Of a DNA stretch of 64,000 nt, positions 16,305-25,404 are shown one piece after another; the first letter of the stretch is position 1, and every line of letters begins with the position of its first letter. The notes under the pieces were generated by a model. It was not told the origin of the DNA. It made no database searches and saw nothing but the letters and a program-made list of their open reading frames with translations. This stretch comes from Laceyella tengchongensis (GTDB taxonomy: Bacteria; Bacillota; Bacilli; Thermoactinomycetales; Thermoactinomycetaceae), in the NCBI RefSeq assembly GCF_900182735.1, contig NZ_FXTU01000005.1:191734-255733 (forward strand), written 5' to 3'. Both the position numbers and the translations under genes were made by a program.

Positions 16305-17375
16305 ATGAAAGTGTTGACTGTTGTGGGGGCGAGACCGCAATTCATCAAGGCGGCTCCCGTATCGCGCGTAATTCGCGAACGCGCGCAAGAGGTGCTGGTA
16401 CATACCGGGCAACATTATGATAAATCGATGTCAGACGTTTTCTTTGAAGAGTTGCACATTCCTGTGCCGGAATACCATCTCCACGTCGGCTCCAAATCAC
16501 ATGGGGCCCAAACGGGGGAGATGCTGGCTAAAGTGGAAGAAGTCATCGTAAAAGAGAAGCCGGATTGCGTGTTGGTATATGGCGACACCAACTCCACCTT
16601 GGCAGGCGCGCTTGCAGCCAGCAAACTGCATATTCCCGTCGCCCATGTGGAAGCTGGCTTGCGCAGTTTCAATCGGCGGATGCCGGAAGAGATTAACCGC
16701 GTGTTGACGGACCATGTGTCTGAATGGCTGTTCTGCCCCACGCAGACGGCGGTGAACCACCTGCGCACGGAAGGCATCACCAAAGGCGTTCACTTGACCG
16801 GCGATGTGATGCTGGATGCGGTTCGTTATAACAGCCGCCTGGCCGATGAAAAATCGACGATCCTGTCCGACTTAGGTCTGGAAGCCGGTAGCTATGTGCT
16901 GATCACCTTGCATCGTGCAGAAAACACTGATGATCCGGCCCGACTCAGCCAAATCATCGGTGCCATCAACGAATTGCCGGTGCCGGCGGTATTGCCGCTC
17001 CATCCTCGTACCAAAGGCAAGCTGGCGCCGCTCGGCTTGGAAATCACCAATCCAAACGTGAAGCTGATTGAGCCAATCGGCTATCTGGATATGCTGCAAT
17101 TGGAAGTGAACGCTAAGAAAATCTTGACCGATTCCGGCGGGGTGCAAAAAGAAGCGTTCTTCGCCAAAGTGCCTTGCATCACTATGCGCGACGAAACAGA
17201 ATGGACCGAGACGGTCGAACTGGGCACCAATGTCTTGGTGGGTGCAGATCAAACCCGCATCTTGGAAGCAGTCAACGGATTTGAAGTCGATTTCTCCCAA
17301 GTGCACGAAGTGTTTGGCGATGGGCGCGCGGCTGAGAAGATCATGGATCAACTGCAAAAAGACTTGGGCAAATAA
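16305..17375 (+). CDS. mnaA: UDP-N-acetylglucosamine 2-epimerase (non-hydrolysing)
   Basis: Converts UDP-GlcNAc to UDP-ManNAc for wall-polymer (teichoic acid linkage unit or polysaccharide) synthesis in the cytoplasm. 356 aa, normal length. Family segments: MKVLTVVGARPQFIKAAPV at the start, LVHTGQHYD, VYGDTNSTLAGALAA, HVEAGLRSF, MPEEINRVLTDH and the C-terminal LTDSGGVQKEA with CITMRDETEWTET. GGAGG precedes the ATG. It is followed by its own terminator; the downstream GT4 gene and the LCP genes at the left edge belong to the same general cell-envelope theme. Confidence 0.96.
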   Translation: MKVLTVVGARPQFIKAAPVSRVIRERAQEVLVHTGQHYDKSMSDVFFEELHIPVPEYHLHVGSKSHGAQTGEMLAKVEEVIVKEKPDCVLVYGDTNSTLAGALAASKLHIPVAHVEAGLRSFNRRMPEEINRVLTDHVSEWLFCPTQTAVNHLRTEGITKGVHLTGDVMLDAVRYNSRLADEKSTILSDLGLEAGSYVLITLHRAENTDDPARLSQIIGAINELPVPAVLPLHPRTKGKLAPLGLEITNPNVKLIEPIGYLDMLQLEVNAKKILTDSGGVQKEAFFAKVPCITMRDETEWTETVELGTNVLVGADQTRILEAVNGFEVDFSQVHEVFGDGRAAEKIMDQLQKDLGK

Positions 17376-17383
17376 GCGAGGTG

Positions 17384-17423
17384 AACCGGCTCTTTCCGCA
17401 AGAGGGAAGGGGCCGGTTTTTTG
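17384..17423 (+). terminator. Terminator after mnaA
   Basis: AACCGGCTCTTTCC pairs with GGAAGGGGCCGGTT (with small mismatches) around GCAAGAG, followed by a T run. Confidence 0.8.
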
Positions 17424-17821
17424 TTGGATCGCTTGAGGTATGAGCGATCCCAAGCGGGAAATCATGTCATGAAGTGGGGAAGACGCTTATGAGTGGCGCG
17501 GCGAAATCTCGCTCCGCGCACCTGTCACGCCAATGTCAAACTTGACTATTTTTCAAAAGGGATACCCAAACCGAGACCATTTATGTTACAGTGTCACTAG
17601 TTTCTATTACGATGCTGTAACAAAGTGACAATAATATTACAATATACACAGTTTTTATGTTTTCGAGCCAAGCGTGCAGGTCCCAGATAGAAAGGCCGGG
17701 AAACGTTTTGGCTGTAGCAACCGCCTCGATGAGAGGCCTGAGATAGATTCAGCTATAATGGAGAAAATCGGTTGTACGAAAACATGACAGTGATCATAAA
17801 TCGGAATGGATATAAGGAGAC
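17424..17821. other. Regulatory intergenic region upstream of GT4 gene
   Basis: About 400 bases with no gene. It holds an exact inverted repeat, TGTTACAG (17584-17591) and CTGTAACA (17615-17622), with a second nested pair TGTCAC/GTGACA, and a perfect TATAAT at 17754-17759. A stem-rich stretch (about 17667-17740) resembled a riboswitch at first glance but matches no family I know. Confidence 0.5.
17584..17622. repeat. Inverted repeat, operator-like
   Basis: TGTTACAG and CTGTAACA separated by 23 bases. Each arm is followed by a TGTCAC or GTGACA hexamer. A promoter-like TACAAT lies just downstream. The repressor is unknown. Confidence 0.45.
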
Positions 17822-19054
17822 GTGAAGAAGTTGCGTATCTGGTTAGCCAATCATTATGCCGTTCCCCCGAATATTGCGGGAATTACGCGTCATTATGAAC
17901 TGGCGCGCGAATGGGCGCAGGAGGAAGAGGCAGAAGTAACCCTGTTTTTGTCCAAATTTGTTCATCCGCGCCGCACATTTATCACAGAGGCTGAAAAAGA
18001 GGGAATCGAGAAGGTGAAAGGGCTGAAGTTGAATTGGCTTTGGTCTTTTCCCCACAAGCAGAACGATTTTCGCCGCATCATCAACATGGGAAGCTTTGCG
18101 GTTGTCTTCTTTTTAGCTGGTTTGTTGAAGAAAAAACCGGATGTGTTGATCGCTTCTTCGCCCCATTTGTTCACGGCTTTTGCGGGCTGGATGCTAGCTA
18201 AGCTAAAAGGTTGCCCGTTTGTGCTGGAAGTGCGCGACTTGTGGCCAGACTCCCTGATCAAGATGGGTGGATTGAACAACAAACATGTGGTCAAGTTGCT
18301 CACTTGGATGGAGTCGTTCCTGTATCGGAACGCGGACAAGATCATCGTCTTGACGGAGCATCAACGCACGTTTATCGCCGACAAGGGAATCGACCCGAAC
18401 AAAATCGACTTGATCCCCAACGGGATTGTAGTGAGCTCTTGGCAGCCAAATCCGGAGAAGCGGACCGCTTTTCGGCGTAAGATGGGCGTGACCGAGGATC
18501 AATTTGTGGCTATTTACACCGGGGCGCACGGCCCGGCCAACGCATTGGAGTATGTGGTGAAAGCAGGGCGCCACTTGAAGCCGGATACAGCGATTGTCTT
18601 GATCGGGGACGGGCCTGAGAAGGAAAAATTGCAACAGATTAAGCAAGAAGAAGGGTTAGATAACATCCACCTGCTTGATCCGGTGCCCAAGTCGGAGATT
18701 TTCGACTACACCTATGCGGCCGATTGCGGGATCATTTCCTTGGCTGACAATGAGGTGTTCCGTGGGGCCCGACCCAACAAACTATTTGATTACACGTTTA
18801 TCGGCTTGCCGATCATCTCCACTGTTGACGGGGAAGTGCGTGAGATCGTGGAGAAAAACCAAGTCGGGGTTTTTGCTGGGGCAGAGAATCCACAAGGGCT
18901 GGCTGAGGCGATTGAACGCGTGCGCTCATTCAGCGACCAAGAGCGGGAAGAGATTAAGCGGCGTGGACGGGAGTACATTGACCGCGAAGGGGACCGCAAA
19001 AAATTGGCCCATCGTTTCTACAATATCCTGAGAGAGTTGGTAAATCGCAAATAG
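17822..19054 (+). CDS. Family-4 glycosyltransferase (WbuB-like)
   Basis: GT-B fold retaining glycosyltransferase (410 aa) of family 4, likely adding a sugar during envelope polysaccharide synthesis. The N-terminal domain begins with IWLANHYAVPP and has FVLEVRDLWPDSL; the C-terminal nucleotide-sugar domain has IDLIPNGIVV, ALEYVVKAG, LIGDGPEK and the EX7E-like segment NEVFRGARPNKLFDYTFIGL. The start GTG 17822 has AAGGAG only two bases upstream; TTG 17831, three codons in, is equally possible. It lies between mnaA and secA, an uncommon insertion into the hpf-secA neighbourhood. Confidence 0.9.
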   Translation: MKKLRIWLANHYAVPPNIAGITRHYELAREWAQEEEAEVTLFLSKFVHPRRTFITEAEKEGIEKVKGLKLNWLWSFPHKQNDFRRIINMGSFAVVFFLAGLLKKKPDVLIASSPHLFTAFAGWMLAKLKGCPFVLEVRDLWPDSLIKMGGLNNKHVVKLLTWMESFLYRNADKIIVLTEHQRTFIADKGIDPNKIDLIPNGIVVSSWQPNPEKRTAFRRKMGVTEDQFVAIYTGAHGPANALEYVVKAGRHLKPDTAIVLIGDGPEKEKLQQIKQEEGLDNIHLLDPVPKSEIFDYTYAADCGIISLADNEVFRGARPNKLFDYTFIGLPIISTVDGEVREIVEKNQVGVFAGAENPQGLAEAIERVRSFSDQEREEIKRRGREYIDREGDRKKLAHRFYNILRELVNRK

Positions 19055-19061
19055 GGGTGAA

Positions 19062-19096
19062 GCGGGCCCCGGTAAGCGGTCCGCCTCCTTTTTTAT
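19062..19096 (+). terminator. Terminator after GT4 gene
   Basis: GCGGGCC/GGTCCGC stem (one G-U), nine-base loop, then CTCCTTTTTT. Confidence 0.72.
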
Positions 19097-19218
19097 CACG
19101 GCGCAAGTGAAAAAGGTGCATAAATTTGATAAACTGATATGAGTAGCCTTTTGACAATGTCGGTGCCGAAAATGCGTTACATCATAAAAAAAACCAACTC
19201 TAAGTAGGAGATGATAAG

Positions 19219-21744
19219 GTGTTAGGTACCCTTAAGAAATTATTCGATCCACACGAACGGCAATTGAAGAAATTTTTCAGCATCGCGGATCACATTGACT
19301 CGCTGGAAGCAGAGTTTCAAGCATTGAGCGATGCGGAATTAAGAGGAAAAACGGATGAGTTCCGGACCCGACTGGAAAAAGGGGAGACGCTGGACGACCT
19401 TCTGCCAGAGGCGTTTGCCGTGGTGCGTGAAGCGGCGAAACGCGTGTTGAACATGCGCCATTTCCGCGTGCAGCTCGTGGGGGGAATGGTGCTTCACCAA
19501 GGAGACATCGCTGAGATGAAAACGGGGGAAGGGAAAACCCTCGTGTCCACTTTGCCCGCGTATTTGAACGCGTTGGAAGGCAAGGGTGTCCATATCGTTA
19601 CCGTCAACGATTATCTGGCCAAGCGGGACAAAGAGTGGATGGGCCAGGTGTTTGAATTCCTGGGGTTGACTGTGGGCCTAAATTTGCCGATGATGTCGCC
19701 AGAGGAAAAGCGGGCCGCTTATCAAGCGGATATCACCTTCGGTACGAACAATGAGTTTGGCTTCGACTATCTGCGGGACAACATGGTGTTGTACAAGGAA
19801 CAATTGACCCAGCGGGAGCTGAACTTCGCGATCATCGACGAGGTGGATAGCATCTTGATCGACGAAGCGCGGACGCCGCTCATTATCAGTGGGCAAGCCA
19901 ACAAGGCGACCGACTTGTACTACACCGCCGACAACATCGTGCGTCGCTTGAAAGAAGGCGATGATTACACGATCGACATCAAGACCAAACAGGTATCGCT
20001 GACGGAAGACGGCGTGAAAAAAGTGGAGAACTTCCTCGGTGTCGACAACTTGTACGACATGAAGCACGTTACGTTGAACCATCACATTCAACAGGCATTG
20101 AAAGCGCATGCCATCATGAAGCGCGACGAAGATTATGTAGTGAATGAAGACGGCGTCGTGATCGTGGATGAATTTACAGGCCGTTTGATGTATGGCCGCC
20201 GCTACAGCGATGGGTTGCACCAGGCGATTGAAGCCAAAGAAGGGTTACAAGTGCAGCGTGAAAGCATGACGCTGGCCACCGTCACCCTGCAAAATTACTT
20301 CCGCCTGTACAAAAAGTTGTCTGGGATGACCGGTACGGCAAAGACGGAAGAAGAAGAGTTCCGCAAAATCTACAACATGGATGTTTATCAGATACCGACC
20401 AACCGCCCACAATTGCGCGAAGACTTGTCGGATGTGCTATACAAAACGGAAGAGGCCAAGTTTAACGCGGTGGTGGAAGAGATTGCTCAACGCCACGCCA
20501 AAGGGCAACCTGTGCTGGTAGGTACTGTCTCGATCGAAAAATCGGAGCGCCTGTCCCGGTTGCTGAAGAGACGCGGCATCCCGCATGAGGTGTTAAATGC
20601 GAAAAACCACGCCCGAGAAGCGGAGATTGTGGCGCAAGCCGGACAGCGTGGGGCGGTGACCATCGCCACCAACATGGCTGGCCGCGGAACGGACATCGTG
20701 CTGGGAGAAGGTGTGGCCGAACTGGGTGGTTTGCACATCATCGGAACCGAGCGACATGAGAGCCGGCGGATCGATAACCAGTTGCGTGGACGTTCGGGAC
20801 GCCAAGGCGATCCAGGTTCCTCCCAGTTTTACCTCTCCTTGTCGGATGATCTGATGCGCCGCTTCGGTGGGGAAAACCTTGAAAGCATGCTGGAGCGGTT
20901 GGGGTTGCCTGAAGACCAGCCCATCGAAGGCAAAATGTTCTCCCGTGCGGTGGCCAATGCGCAACGCAAGGTGGAGGCCAACAACTTTGACGCCCGTCGT
21001 TGGGTGTTGCAGTATGACGATGTCTTGAATCAACAGCGGGAAGTAATTTATAAGCAACGCCGCGAAGTGTTGGAAAGCGACGACCTCAAGGATGTCGTGC
21101 TCAACATGGCCAAAGCGGCGATTGAGAACATCGTGCAAGTCCACACCTCCGAGGACTTGGAAGAGGAATGGAATCTCGAGGCGATTGTGGAGTATGCCAA
21201 CAATAACCTACTGCCCGAAGGTCGCCTGACAGAAGAAGATTTGGAAGGCAAAGATCCGTCGGAGATGGTGGACGACATCTTTGAAGAAGTGAAGAAATAC
21301 TACCAAGAACGCCAGGAGGAACTGGGGAACGAGCGCTTGCAGGAGTTTTCCAAAGTGGTGATTCTGCGCGCTGTCGACCGGAAGTGGATGGATCACATCG
21401 ACGCGATGGAACAATTGCGCCAAGGGATCCACTTGCGCGCGTACGGGCAAGACAATCCGCTTCGCGCTTACCAGTTTGAAGGCTTCGCCATGTTTGAGGC
21501 GATGATTCAAGAAATCCAAGAAGAGATTGTCAAGTATGTGATGAAATCAGTTATCGCGGAAGAAGAAGAGTTGGAGCGCGAAGAAGTCGCTGTCAATCCG
21601 ACCGCCGTTTCCGGCAGTTCCGAGCAGGAAGCGGATGCGCCGAAAAAGGAGCCCATTCGCCGGGCGGATAAAGTGGGCCGCAATGACCCATGCCCTTGCG
21701 GAAGCGGCAAAAAGTACAAAAACTGTTGCTTGAAAAATGGATAA
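19219..21744 (+). CDS. secA: Preprotein translocase ATPase SecA
   Basis: Motor ATPase (841 aa) that pushes unfolded preproteins through SecYEG. It starts at GTG 19219 behind TAGGAGATGAT; the N-terminus MLGTLKKLFDPHERQLKK is typical. Motifs: MKTGEGKTLVSTLPAYLNAL (Walker A), IIDEVDSILIDEARTPLIIS (Walker B/DEAD), the preprotein cross-linking domain between, GRGTDIVLGEG and GRSGRQGDPGSSQFYLSL in the second RecA domain, and a C-terminal zinc-binding CPCGSGKKYKNCC. prfB follows, separated by a terminator. Confidence 0.98.
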   Translation: MLGTLKKLFDPHERQLKKFFSIADHIDSLEAEFQALSDAELRGKTDEFRTRLEKGETLDDLLPEAFAVVREAAKRVLNMRHFRVQLVGGMVLHQGDIAEMKTGEGKTLVSTLPAYLNALEGKGVHIVTVNDYLAKRDKEWMGQVFEFLGLTVGLNLPMMSPEEKRAAYQADITFGTNNEFGFDYLRDNMVLYKEQLTQRELNFAIIDEVDSILIDEARTPLIISGQANKATDLYYTADNIVRRLKEGDDYTIDIKTKQVSLTEDGVKKVENFLGVDNLYDMKHVTLNHHIQQALKAHAIMKRDEDYVVNEDGVVIVDEFTGRLMYGRRYSDGLHQAIEAKEGLQVQRESMTLATVTLQNYFRLYKKLSGMTGTAKTEEEEFRKIYNMDVYQIPTNRPQLREDLSDVLYKTEEAKFNAVVEEIAQRHAKGQPVLVGTVSIEKSERLSRLLKRRGIPHEVLNAKNHAREAEIVAQAGQRGAVTIATNMAGRGTDIVLGEGVAELGGLHIIGTERHESRRIDNQLRGRSGRQGDPGSSQFYLSLSDDLMRRFGGENLESMLERLGLPEDQPIEGKMFSRAVANAQRKVEANNFDARRWVLQYDDVLNQQREVIYKQRREVLESDDLKDVVLNMAKAAIENIVQVHTSEDLEEEWNLEAIVEYANNNLLPEGRLTEEDLEGKDPSEMVDDIFEEVKKYYQERQEELGNERLQEFSKVVILRAVDRKWMDHIDAMEQLRQGIHLRAYGQDNPLRAYQFEGFAMFEAMIQEIQEEIVKYVMKSVIAEEEELEREEVAVNPTAVSGSSEQEADAPKKEPIRRADKVGRNDPCPCGSGKKYKNCCLKNG

Positions 21745-21764
21745 GTCGTGACTGTCGGGCAACG

Positions 21765-21793
21765 AAAGGTAGGGAGTCCCTCCCTGCCTTTTT
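21765..21793 (+). terminator. Terminator between secA and prfB
   Basis: A 12-pair stem with loop TCC (21765-21791), ending in TTTTT. Confidence 0.83.
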
Positions 21794-21851
21794 AAAGTGA
21801 GAGGTTTGGCGATATAATAGGCATAAACAGTCAGTCGAGGTGACGTGAAAA

Positions 21852-22965
21852 ATGGAAATGAGTGAAATCAAACAACAGCTAGCGACTACAGCCAAGCGTT
21901 TGGCGGACATCAGGGGGTCTCTTTGACCTCGATCAAAAAAAGGCGCGCTTGAGTGAACTGGAAGAGCAAATGGCTTCGCCTACCTTCTGGGACAATCAAG
22001 AAGAGGCGCAAAAAGTGATCGATGAGATGAAGCATCTCAAAGATCAGATTGAAGTGATGACGGGGTTGGAAGAGAGTCAGGAAGAGTGCCAGCTGATGCT
22101 CGAACTGATGAACGAGGAAGGCGAAGACGCCGGCTTGCAGGAGGAGTTGGCCAAAGCGGTGCGCTCCTTGTCCAAAGAGATTGATGCGTTTGAGCTGGCG
22201 CTGATGCTGAGCGAGCCGTATGACCGCAACTCGGCTATCCTGGAACTCCATCCCGGCGCAGGGGGGACCGAATCTCAAGACTGGGCGGAAATGCTGTTGC
22301 GCATGTATACCCGTTGGGCTGAGCGGAGCGGTTACAAAGTGGAAACGTTGGACTACCTGCCTGGGGAGGAAGCAGGTGTCAAAAGCGTGACGCTTCTGAT
22401 CAAAGGGGTTAACGCCTATGGCTACCTCAAGGCGGAAAAAGGGGTACACCGGCTTGTGCGCATCTCGCCATTTGACGCTTCGGGTCGCAGACACACCTCC
22501 TTCGTGTCTTGCAATGTGATGCCTGAAATTGATAATGATGTGGAGATTGAGGTGCGTCCCGACGAGTTGAAAATAGACACTTATCGCTCCAGTGGCGCGG
22601 GTGGACAGCACGTTAACACCACCGATTCGGCGGTCCGCATCACGCACATTCCCACCGGGGTCGTCGTGACGTGCCAATCAGAGCGCTCCCAGATCAAGAA
22701 CCGGGAAAAAGCGATGAAAATCCTGAAGGCCCGTCTCTATGAGCGCAAGTTGGAAGAGCAACAGAAAGAGATGCAAGCACTGAAAGGGGAACAGACGGAG
22801 ATTGGCTGGGGGAACCAGATTCGCTCATACGTCTTCCACCCTTACAGCTTGGTCAAAGACCACCGCACGCAAACGGAAGTCGGCAATGTGCAGGCAGTGA
22901 TGGATGGAGAGATCAATGCGTTCATCGAAGCATACCTGCGCCAGATGATGAACAAAAAGGGGTAA
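21852..22965 (+). CDS. prfB: Peptide chain release factor 2, with programmed +1 frameshift
   Basis: RF2 releases the peptide at UGA and UAA codons. The gene is in two frames: 24 codons from ATG 21852 reach an in-frame TGA at 21924-21926, then reading continues in the +1 frame (GAC at 21925) to the stop at 22965, giving 370 aa. The signal is classical: AGGGGG as internal SD, then CTT-TGA-C. The RF2 stop-recognition tripeptide SPF (in VRISPFDASG) and the catalytic GGQ (SGAGGQHVNTT) are present. GAGGTGAC precedes the ATG. An annotation starting at 21949 would miss the first part. Confidence 0.97.
21912..21927 (+). promoter_or_regulatory. RF2 autoregulatory +1 frameshift site
   Basis: AGG GGG TCT CTT TGA C: an SD-like AGGGGG three bases before the slippery CTT and a UGA stop at codon 25. 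Low RF2 makes UGA slow and favours slipping, so RF2 controls its own synthesis. Confidence 0.95.
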
Positions 22966-23107
22966 GAAGGAAAAATCGGCGCACGCCTAGAATGGGTTGT
23001 CAAGATGTGCGACAAACGGCGCGGTATCATGCCATGGGCGGCCGTGTCAATAAGCTCCCAACGGCATAAGGTTAGGACATCACCGTTTGAGATGGAGGGG
23101 AACCAAC

Positions 23108-23896
23108 GTGACCAACTGGAAGCATATTGTGTGTGATCAAGGGGAAGGATGGGCTCAGCTGACCCTGTCTCGCCCTAAAGTGTTGAATGCGTTGAGCCGA
23201 GAAGTGTTGACGGAGTTGGATACCGCAATCGATTGGGTGGAGCGCAATGACGCGGTGCGTGTGTTGATCATCACCGGTGCGGGAGACAAGGCGTTTGTGG
23301 CGGGTGCCGACATCACCGAATTGAACCAGATCGAAAGCAGTGAGGAAGCGGAGCGGACGGCGCTCCTCGGACAAAGGGTATTTGCCCGGTTGGAAGAGCT
23401 GGATAAGCCAGTCATCATGGCGATCAACGGATTTGCCCTTGGCGGTGGCATGGAGTTGGCGATGTGCGGGGACATTCTCTTGGCTAGCGAAAAGGCCAAA
23501 TTCGGCCAGCCGGAGATCAATCTGGGCGTCATTCCCGGTTATGGGGGAACGCAACGGCTCAGCCGTTTGGTCGGCAGGCAGATGGCGAAATACCTCTGTA
23601 TGACAGGGATCATGCTGACTGCAGATGAAGCGGCCCGTTGCGGACTGGTGCAAAAAGTGGTGCCGCCAGAGGCGCTACTAGAGGAAGCGAAGCGTTTGGC
23701 TGAAACATTGGCGAAGAAAGCGCCCATTGCTCTCAAATACATCAAAAAAGCCATTCATCATGGGGTCGACATCGATCTTCCGTCCGGACTCAGATTAGAA
23801 GCTTCTTATTTTGGGTTGACGTTTGACACAGTCGACCGCAAAGAGGGGATGGACGCGTTCCTTAACAAGCGGGAGCCCCGTTTTACAGGAAAATAA
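23108..23896 (+). CDS. Enoyl-CoA hydratase/isomerase (crotonase) family protein
   Basis: Crotonase-fold enzyme (262 aa), most likely an enoyl-CoA hydratase of fatty-acid or butyrate-type metabolism. The oxyanion-hole segments are FVAGADITEL and FALGGGMELAMCGDI, and the catalytic glutamates of true hydratases fall in GGGMELAM and in the FGQPEINLGVIPGYGGTQRL segment. GTG 23108 lies seven bases after GGAGGGG and fits the usual family start. It is a single gene. A MITE-like element lies 48 bases after its stop. The specific substrate is not determinable. Confidence 0.93.
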   Translation: MTNWKHIVCDQGEGWAQLTLSRPKVLNALSREVLTELDTAIDWVERNDAVRVLIITGAGDKAFVAGADITELNQIESSEEAERTALLGQRVFARLEELDKPVIMAINGFALGGGMELAMCGDILLASEKAKFGQPEINLGVIPGYGGTQRLSRLVGRQMAKYLCMTGIMLTADEAARCGLVQKVVPPEALLEEAKRLAETLAKKAPIALKYIKKAIHHGVDIDLPSGLRLEASYFGLTFDTVDRKEGMDAFLNKREPRFTGK

Positions 23897-23944
23897 GCTT
23901 CGCCGCGGCCGGCTTACATCGCCGGTCTTTTACGTTGTATCCAT

Positions 23945-24079
23945 TAGGGCGTGTCTGGCCAATCAAGTTGGTGGGGAAGAAGCGGTGGAAAAACCTTTTC
24001 TCGAGGAGCGCCGATGCACAAGTGAAGCGAAGGAGAAATTGGTTTTGGAGCCGCTGGCCTATTCATCAGACACGCCCTA
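23945..24079. mobile_element. MITE-like element, copy 1
   Basis: 135-base element bounded by perfect terminal inverted repeats TAGGGCGTGTCTG (23945-23957) and CAGACACGCCCTA (24067-24079). The outer TA pair on each side looks like a duplicated TA target, as for Tc1/mariner-IS630 type transposons. A second copy in opposite orientation (about ten substitutions and one three-base gap by eye) is at 45312-45443. No transposase is present, so mobility would depend on an enzyme elsewhere. Confidence 0.8.
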
Positions 24080-24138
24080 GACTGAGGCGGGCCTAGCAAT
24101 TGAAGCCGACATCGGCGAGGTAGTAGGTTAGAATGAAT

Positions 24139-24151
24139 CAGGCACGCCCTA
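24139..24151. repeat. Isolated third terminal repeat of the MITE
   Basis: CAGGCACGCCCTA differs at one base from the right terminal repeat of the element ending 60 bases upstream. It may be the remnant of an older copy or of a longer parent element. Confidence 0.55.
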
Positions 24152-24186
24152 ATGGGAGTCTTCATGGGGACAAAGGAGGTTGAGTG

Positions 24187-24945
24187 ATGGATATGATAAT
24201 GATTGGCGGGGGCGCCGTCGTCTTGGTGGTGGCAGTGATCATCATCGTGAGCGTCATCGTCGGGAAGAAAAGAAAGCAAGAAGTGGAGGAGCTCGAAAAG
24301 ATGTTTCCGGGTGGAAGCATGTCGAGCGATAACATAAAAATCAGCGTGGAAAAAGTACGCCGGACAACCATGGAGCGGGAACGCCGTAAGAAACAGCGAA
24401 TTCACCGAGAAAGACCCAAAGAAGGGCAGAAGACGTTACCATATGAGGATCAAGAAATTATTTATCGTGATGATATACAGGGTGGAGAGTTAAACAAAGA
24501 AGTTAACGATTCGCAGGGTGAAAAAGAGACTGTTTCTGAGTCTAAGCGTTCTAGCCGCACGCGTTCCAACCTCTTCAAATCGCGTGGCAAGAAACAAGCA
24601 GACGATCTGGATCAAACCCAGGCGCAGGAAGCGGAGACGGCGCTGGATGGCGAAGGGGACAAAACGCTTGCCGTGCGCAAAAAGACCCGGAAAACATCGC
24701 GCGAGATGCCGGTCGTTGAAAATGAGCCGGCTGCCGAAGAAAATACCGACGCAGCCAAGAGTCGGCGTTTGTACAAGCGCAGTTTGTTGAAAGCGTCGGA
24801 CGAGAACCGGGAAACCTCGCAGATCCCAAAAGCCAGCTTGATCGACACGCAGATGTATGTCGGGGAAGATGAACAGAAAGAGGAGCAAAAGCCCACCTTG
24901 TCCCGCTCGCAAGCGAAAGGCGGGCGCAACTGGTTTAAAAAATAG
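24187..24945 (+). CDS. Hypothetical single-pass membrane protein with long charged tail
   Basis: 252 aa. A hydrophobic helix at about residues 4-27 (GGGAVVLVVAVIIIVSVIVG) is followed by a short basic stop-transfer KKRKQ and about 220 residues rich in Lys, Arg, Glu and Asp with little hydrophobic content, probably cytoplasmic and largely disordered. Repeated SRRLYKRSLL and SSRTRSNLFKSR segments could bind nucleic acid or acidic partners. AAAGGAGGT fits ATG 24187; GTG 24184 is the alternative. No family is recognised. Cytochrome c follows after 16 bases, so the two may be co-transcribed. Confidence 0.75.
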   Translation: MDMIMIGGGAVVLVVAVIIIVSVIVGKKRKQEVEELEKMFPGGSMSSDNIKISVEKVRRTTMERERRKKQRIHRERPKEGQKTLPYEDQEIIYRDDIQGGELNKEVNDSQGEKETVSESKRSSRTRSNLFKSRGKKQADDLDQTQAQEAETALDGEGDKTLAVRKKTRKTSREMPVVENEPAAEENTDAAKSRRLYKRSLLKASDENRETSQIPKASLIDTQMYVGEDEQKEEQKPTLSRSQAKGGRNWFKK

Positions 24946-24961
24946 GCAGAGGTGATCACGC

Positions 24962-25306
24962 ATGATGAAGAGCAAACAGCGGATGATTCTTCTCTCGGGA
25001 GTGAGCGCAATCGCCCTCGTGGTATCCGGTTGCGGCGGTAATAGCGCCAAACAAGAGCCGACTCAGTCCAAAGAGGCGCAAGCGAACTTGACAGCGGACA
25101 AAATCTATGCAAACAACTGTGCATCCTGCCACGGAGGCAATCTTCAAGGAGGGTTTGGACCGAGCCTGGAGAAAATCGGTAGCAAACTGAAGAAAGAGCA
25201 GATTGTGGAAATCATGCAAAAAGGCAAGGGCAGCATGCCTTCGCAAGGACATATCTCCAGCCAGGATCAAGAGAAATTGGCGGCTTGGTTGGCAGAGAAA
25301 AAGTGA
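24962..25306 (+). CDS. Lipoprotein cytochrome c (c551-like)
   Basis: 114-aa small cytochrome c. A lipoprotein signal ends in VSGCGG, so the protein is tethered to the outer membrane face by a lipid at about Cys22. The heme is attached at CASCH (after YANNC), and a Met ligand is expected in KGSMPSQGH. The size and form match CccB/cytochrome c551 of Bacillus, an electron carrier to terminal oxidase. AGAGGTGATC precedes the ATG; a second ATG follows immediately. Confidence 0.93.
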   Translation: MMKSKQRMILLSGVSAIALVVSGCGGNSAKQEPTQSKEAQANLTADKIYANNCASCHGGNLQGGFGPSLEKIGSKLKKEQIVEIMQKGKGSMPSQGHISSQDQEKLAAWLAEKK

Positions 25307-25347
25307 CGCTTCATCTATCGGGATGACCAAAAAGAACATGGGAAGTG

Positions 25348-25394
25348 AAGAGCGGTGGACGCACAAACCTGTGTGATTCATCGCTCTTTTTTTT
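25348..25394 (+). terminator. Terminator after cytochrome c
   Basis: AAGAGCG (25348-25354) pairs with CGCTCTT (25382-25388); an imperfect inner stem CACA/TGTG closes the loop, and eight T follow. Confidence 0.75.
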
Positions 25395-25404
25395 ATGCAA
25401 TGCA

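Noticed and set aside
17667..17740. Riboswitch-like structure (cyclic-di-GMP type) before the GT4 gene
   Set aside because: Stems can be drawn, but the conserved aptamer bases are missing; kept only as a stem-rich region.
21910..22677. Antisense open frame opposite prfB
   Set aside because: It is the shadow of a highly conserved gene; His/Arg/Phe-rich translation without motifs.
23823..24080. Protein-coding frame across the MITE (copy 1), with a similar frame in copy 2
   Set aside because: The two similar peptides arise because the element is duplicated; there is no start signal, and terminal repeats define the unit.
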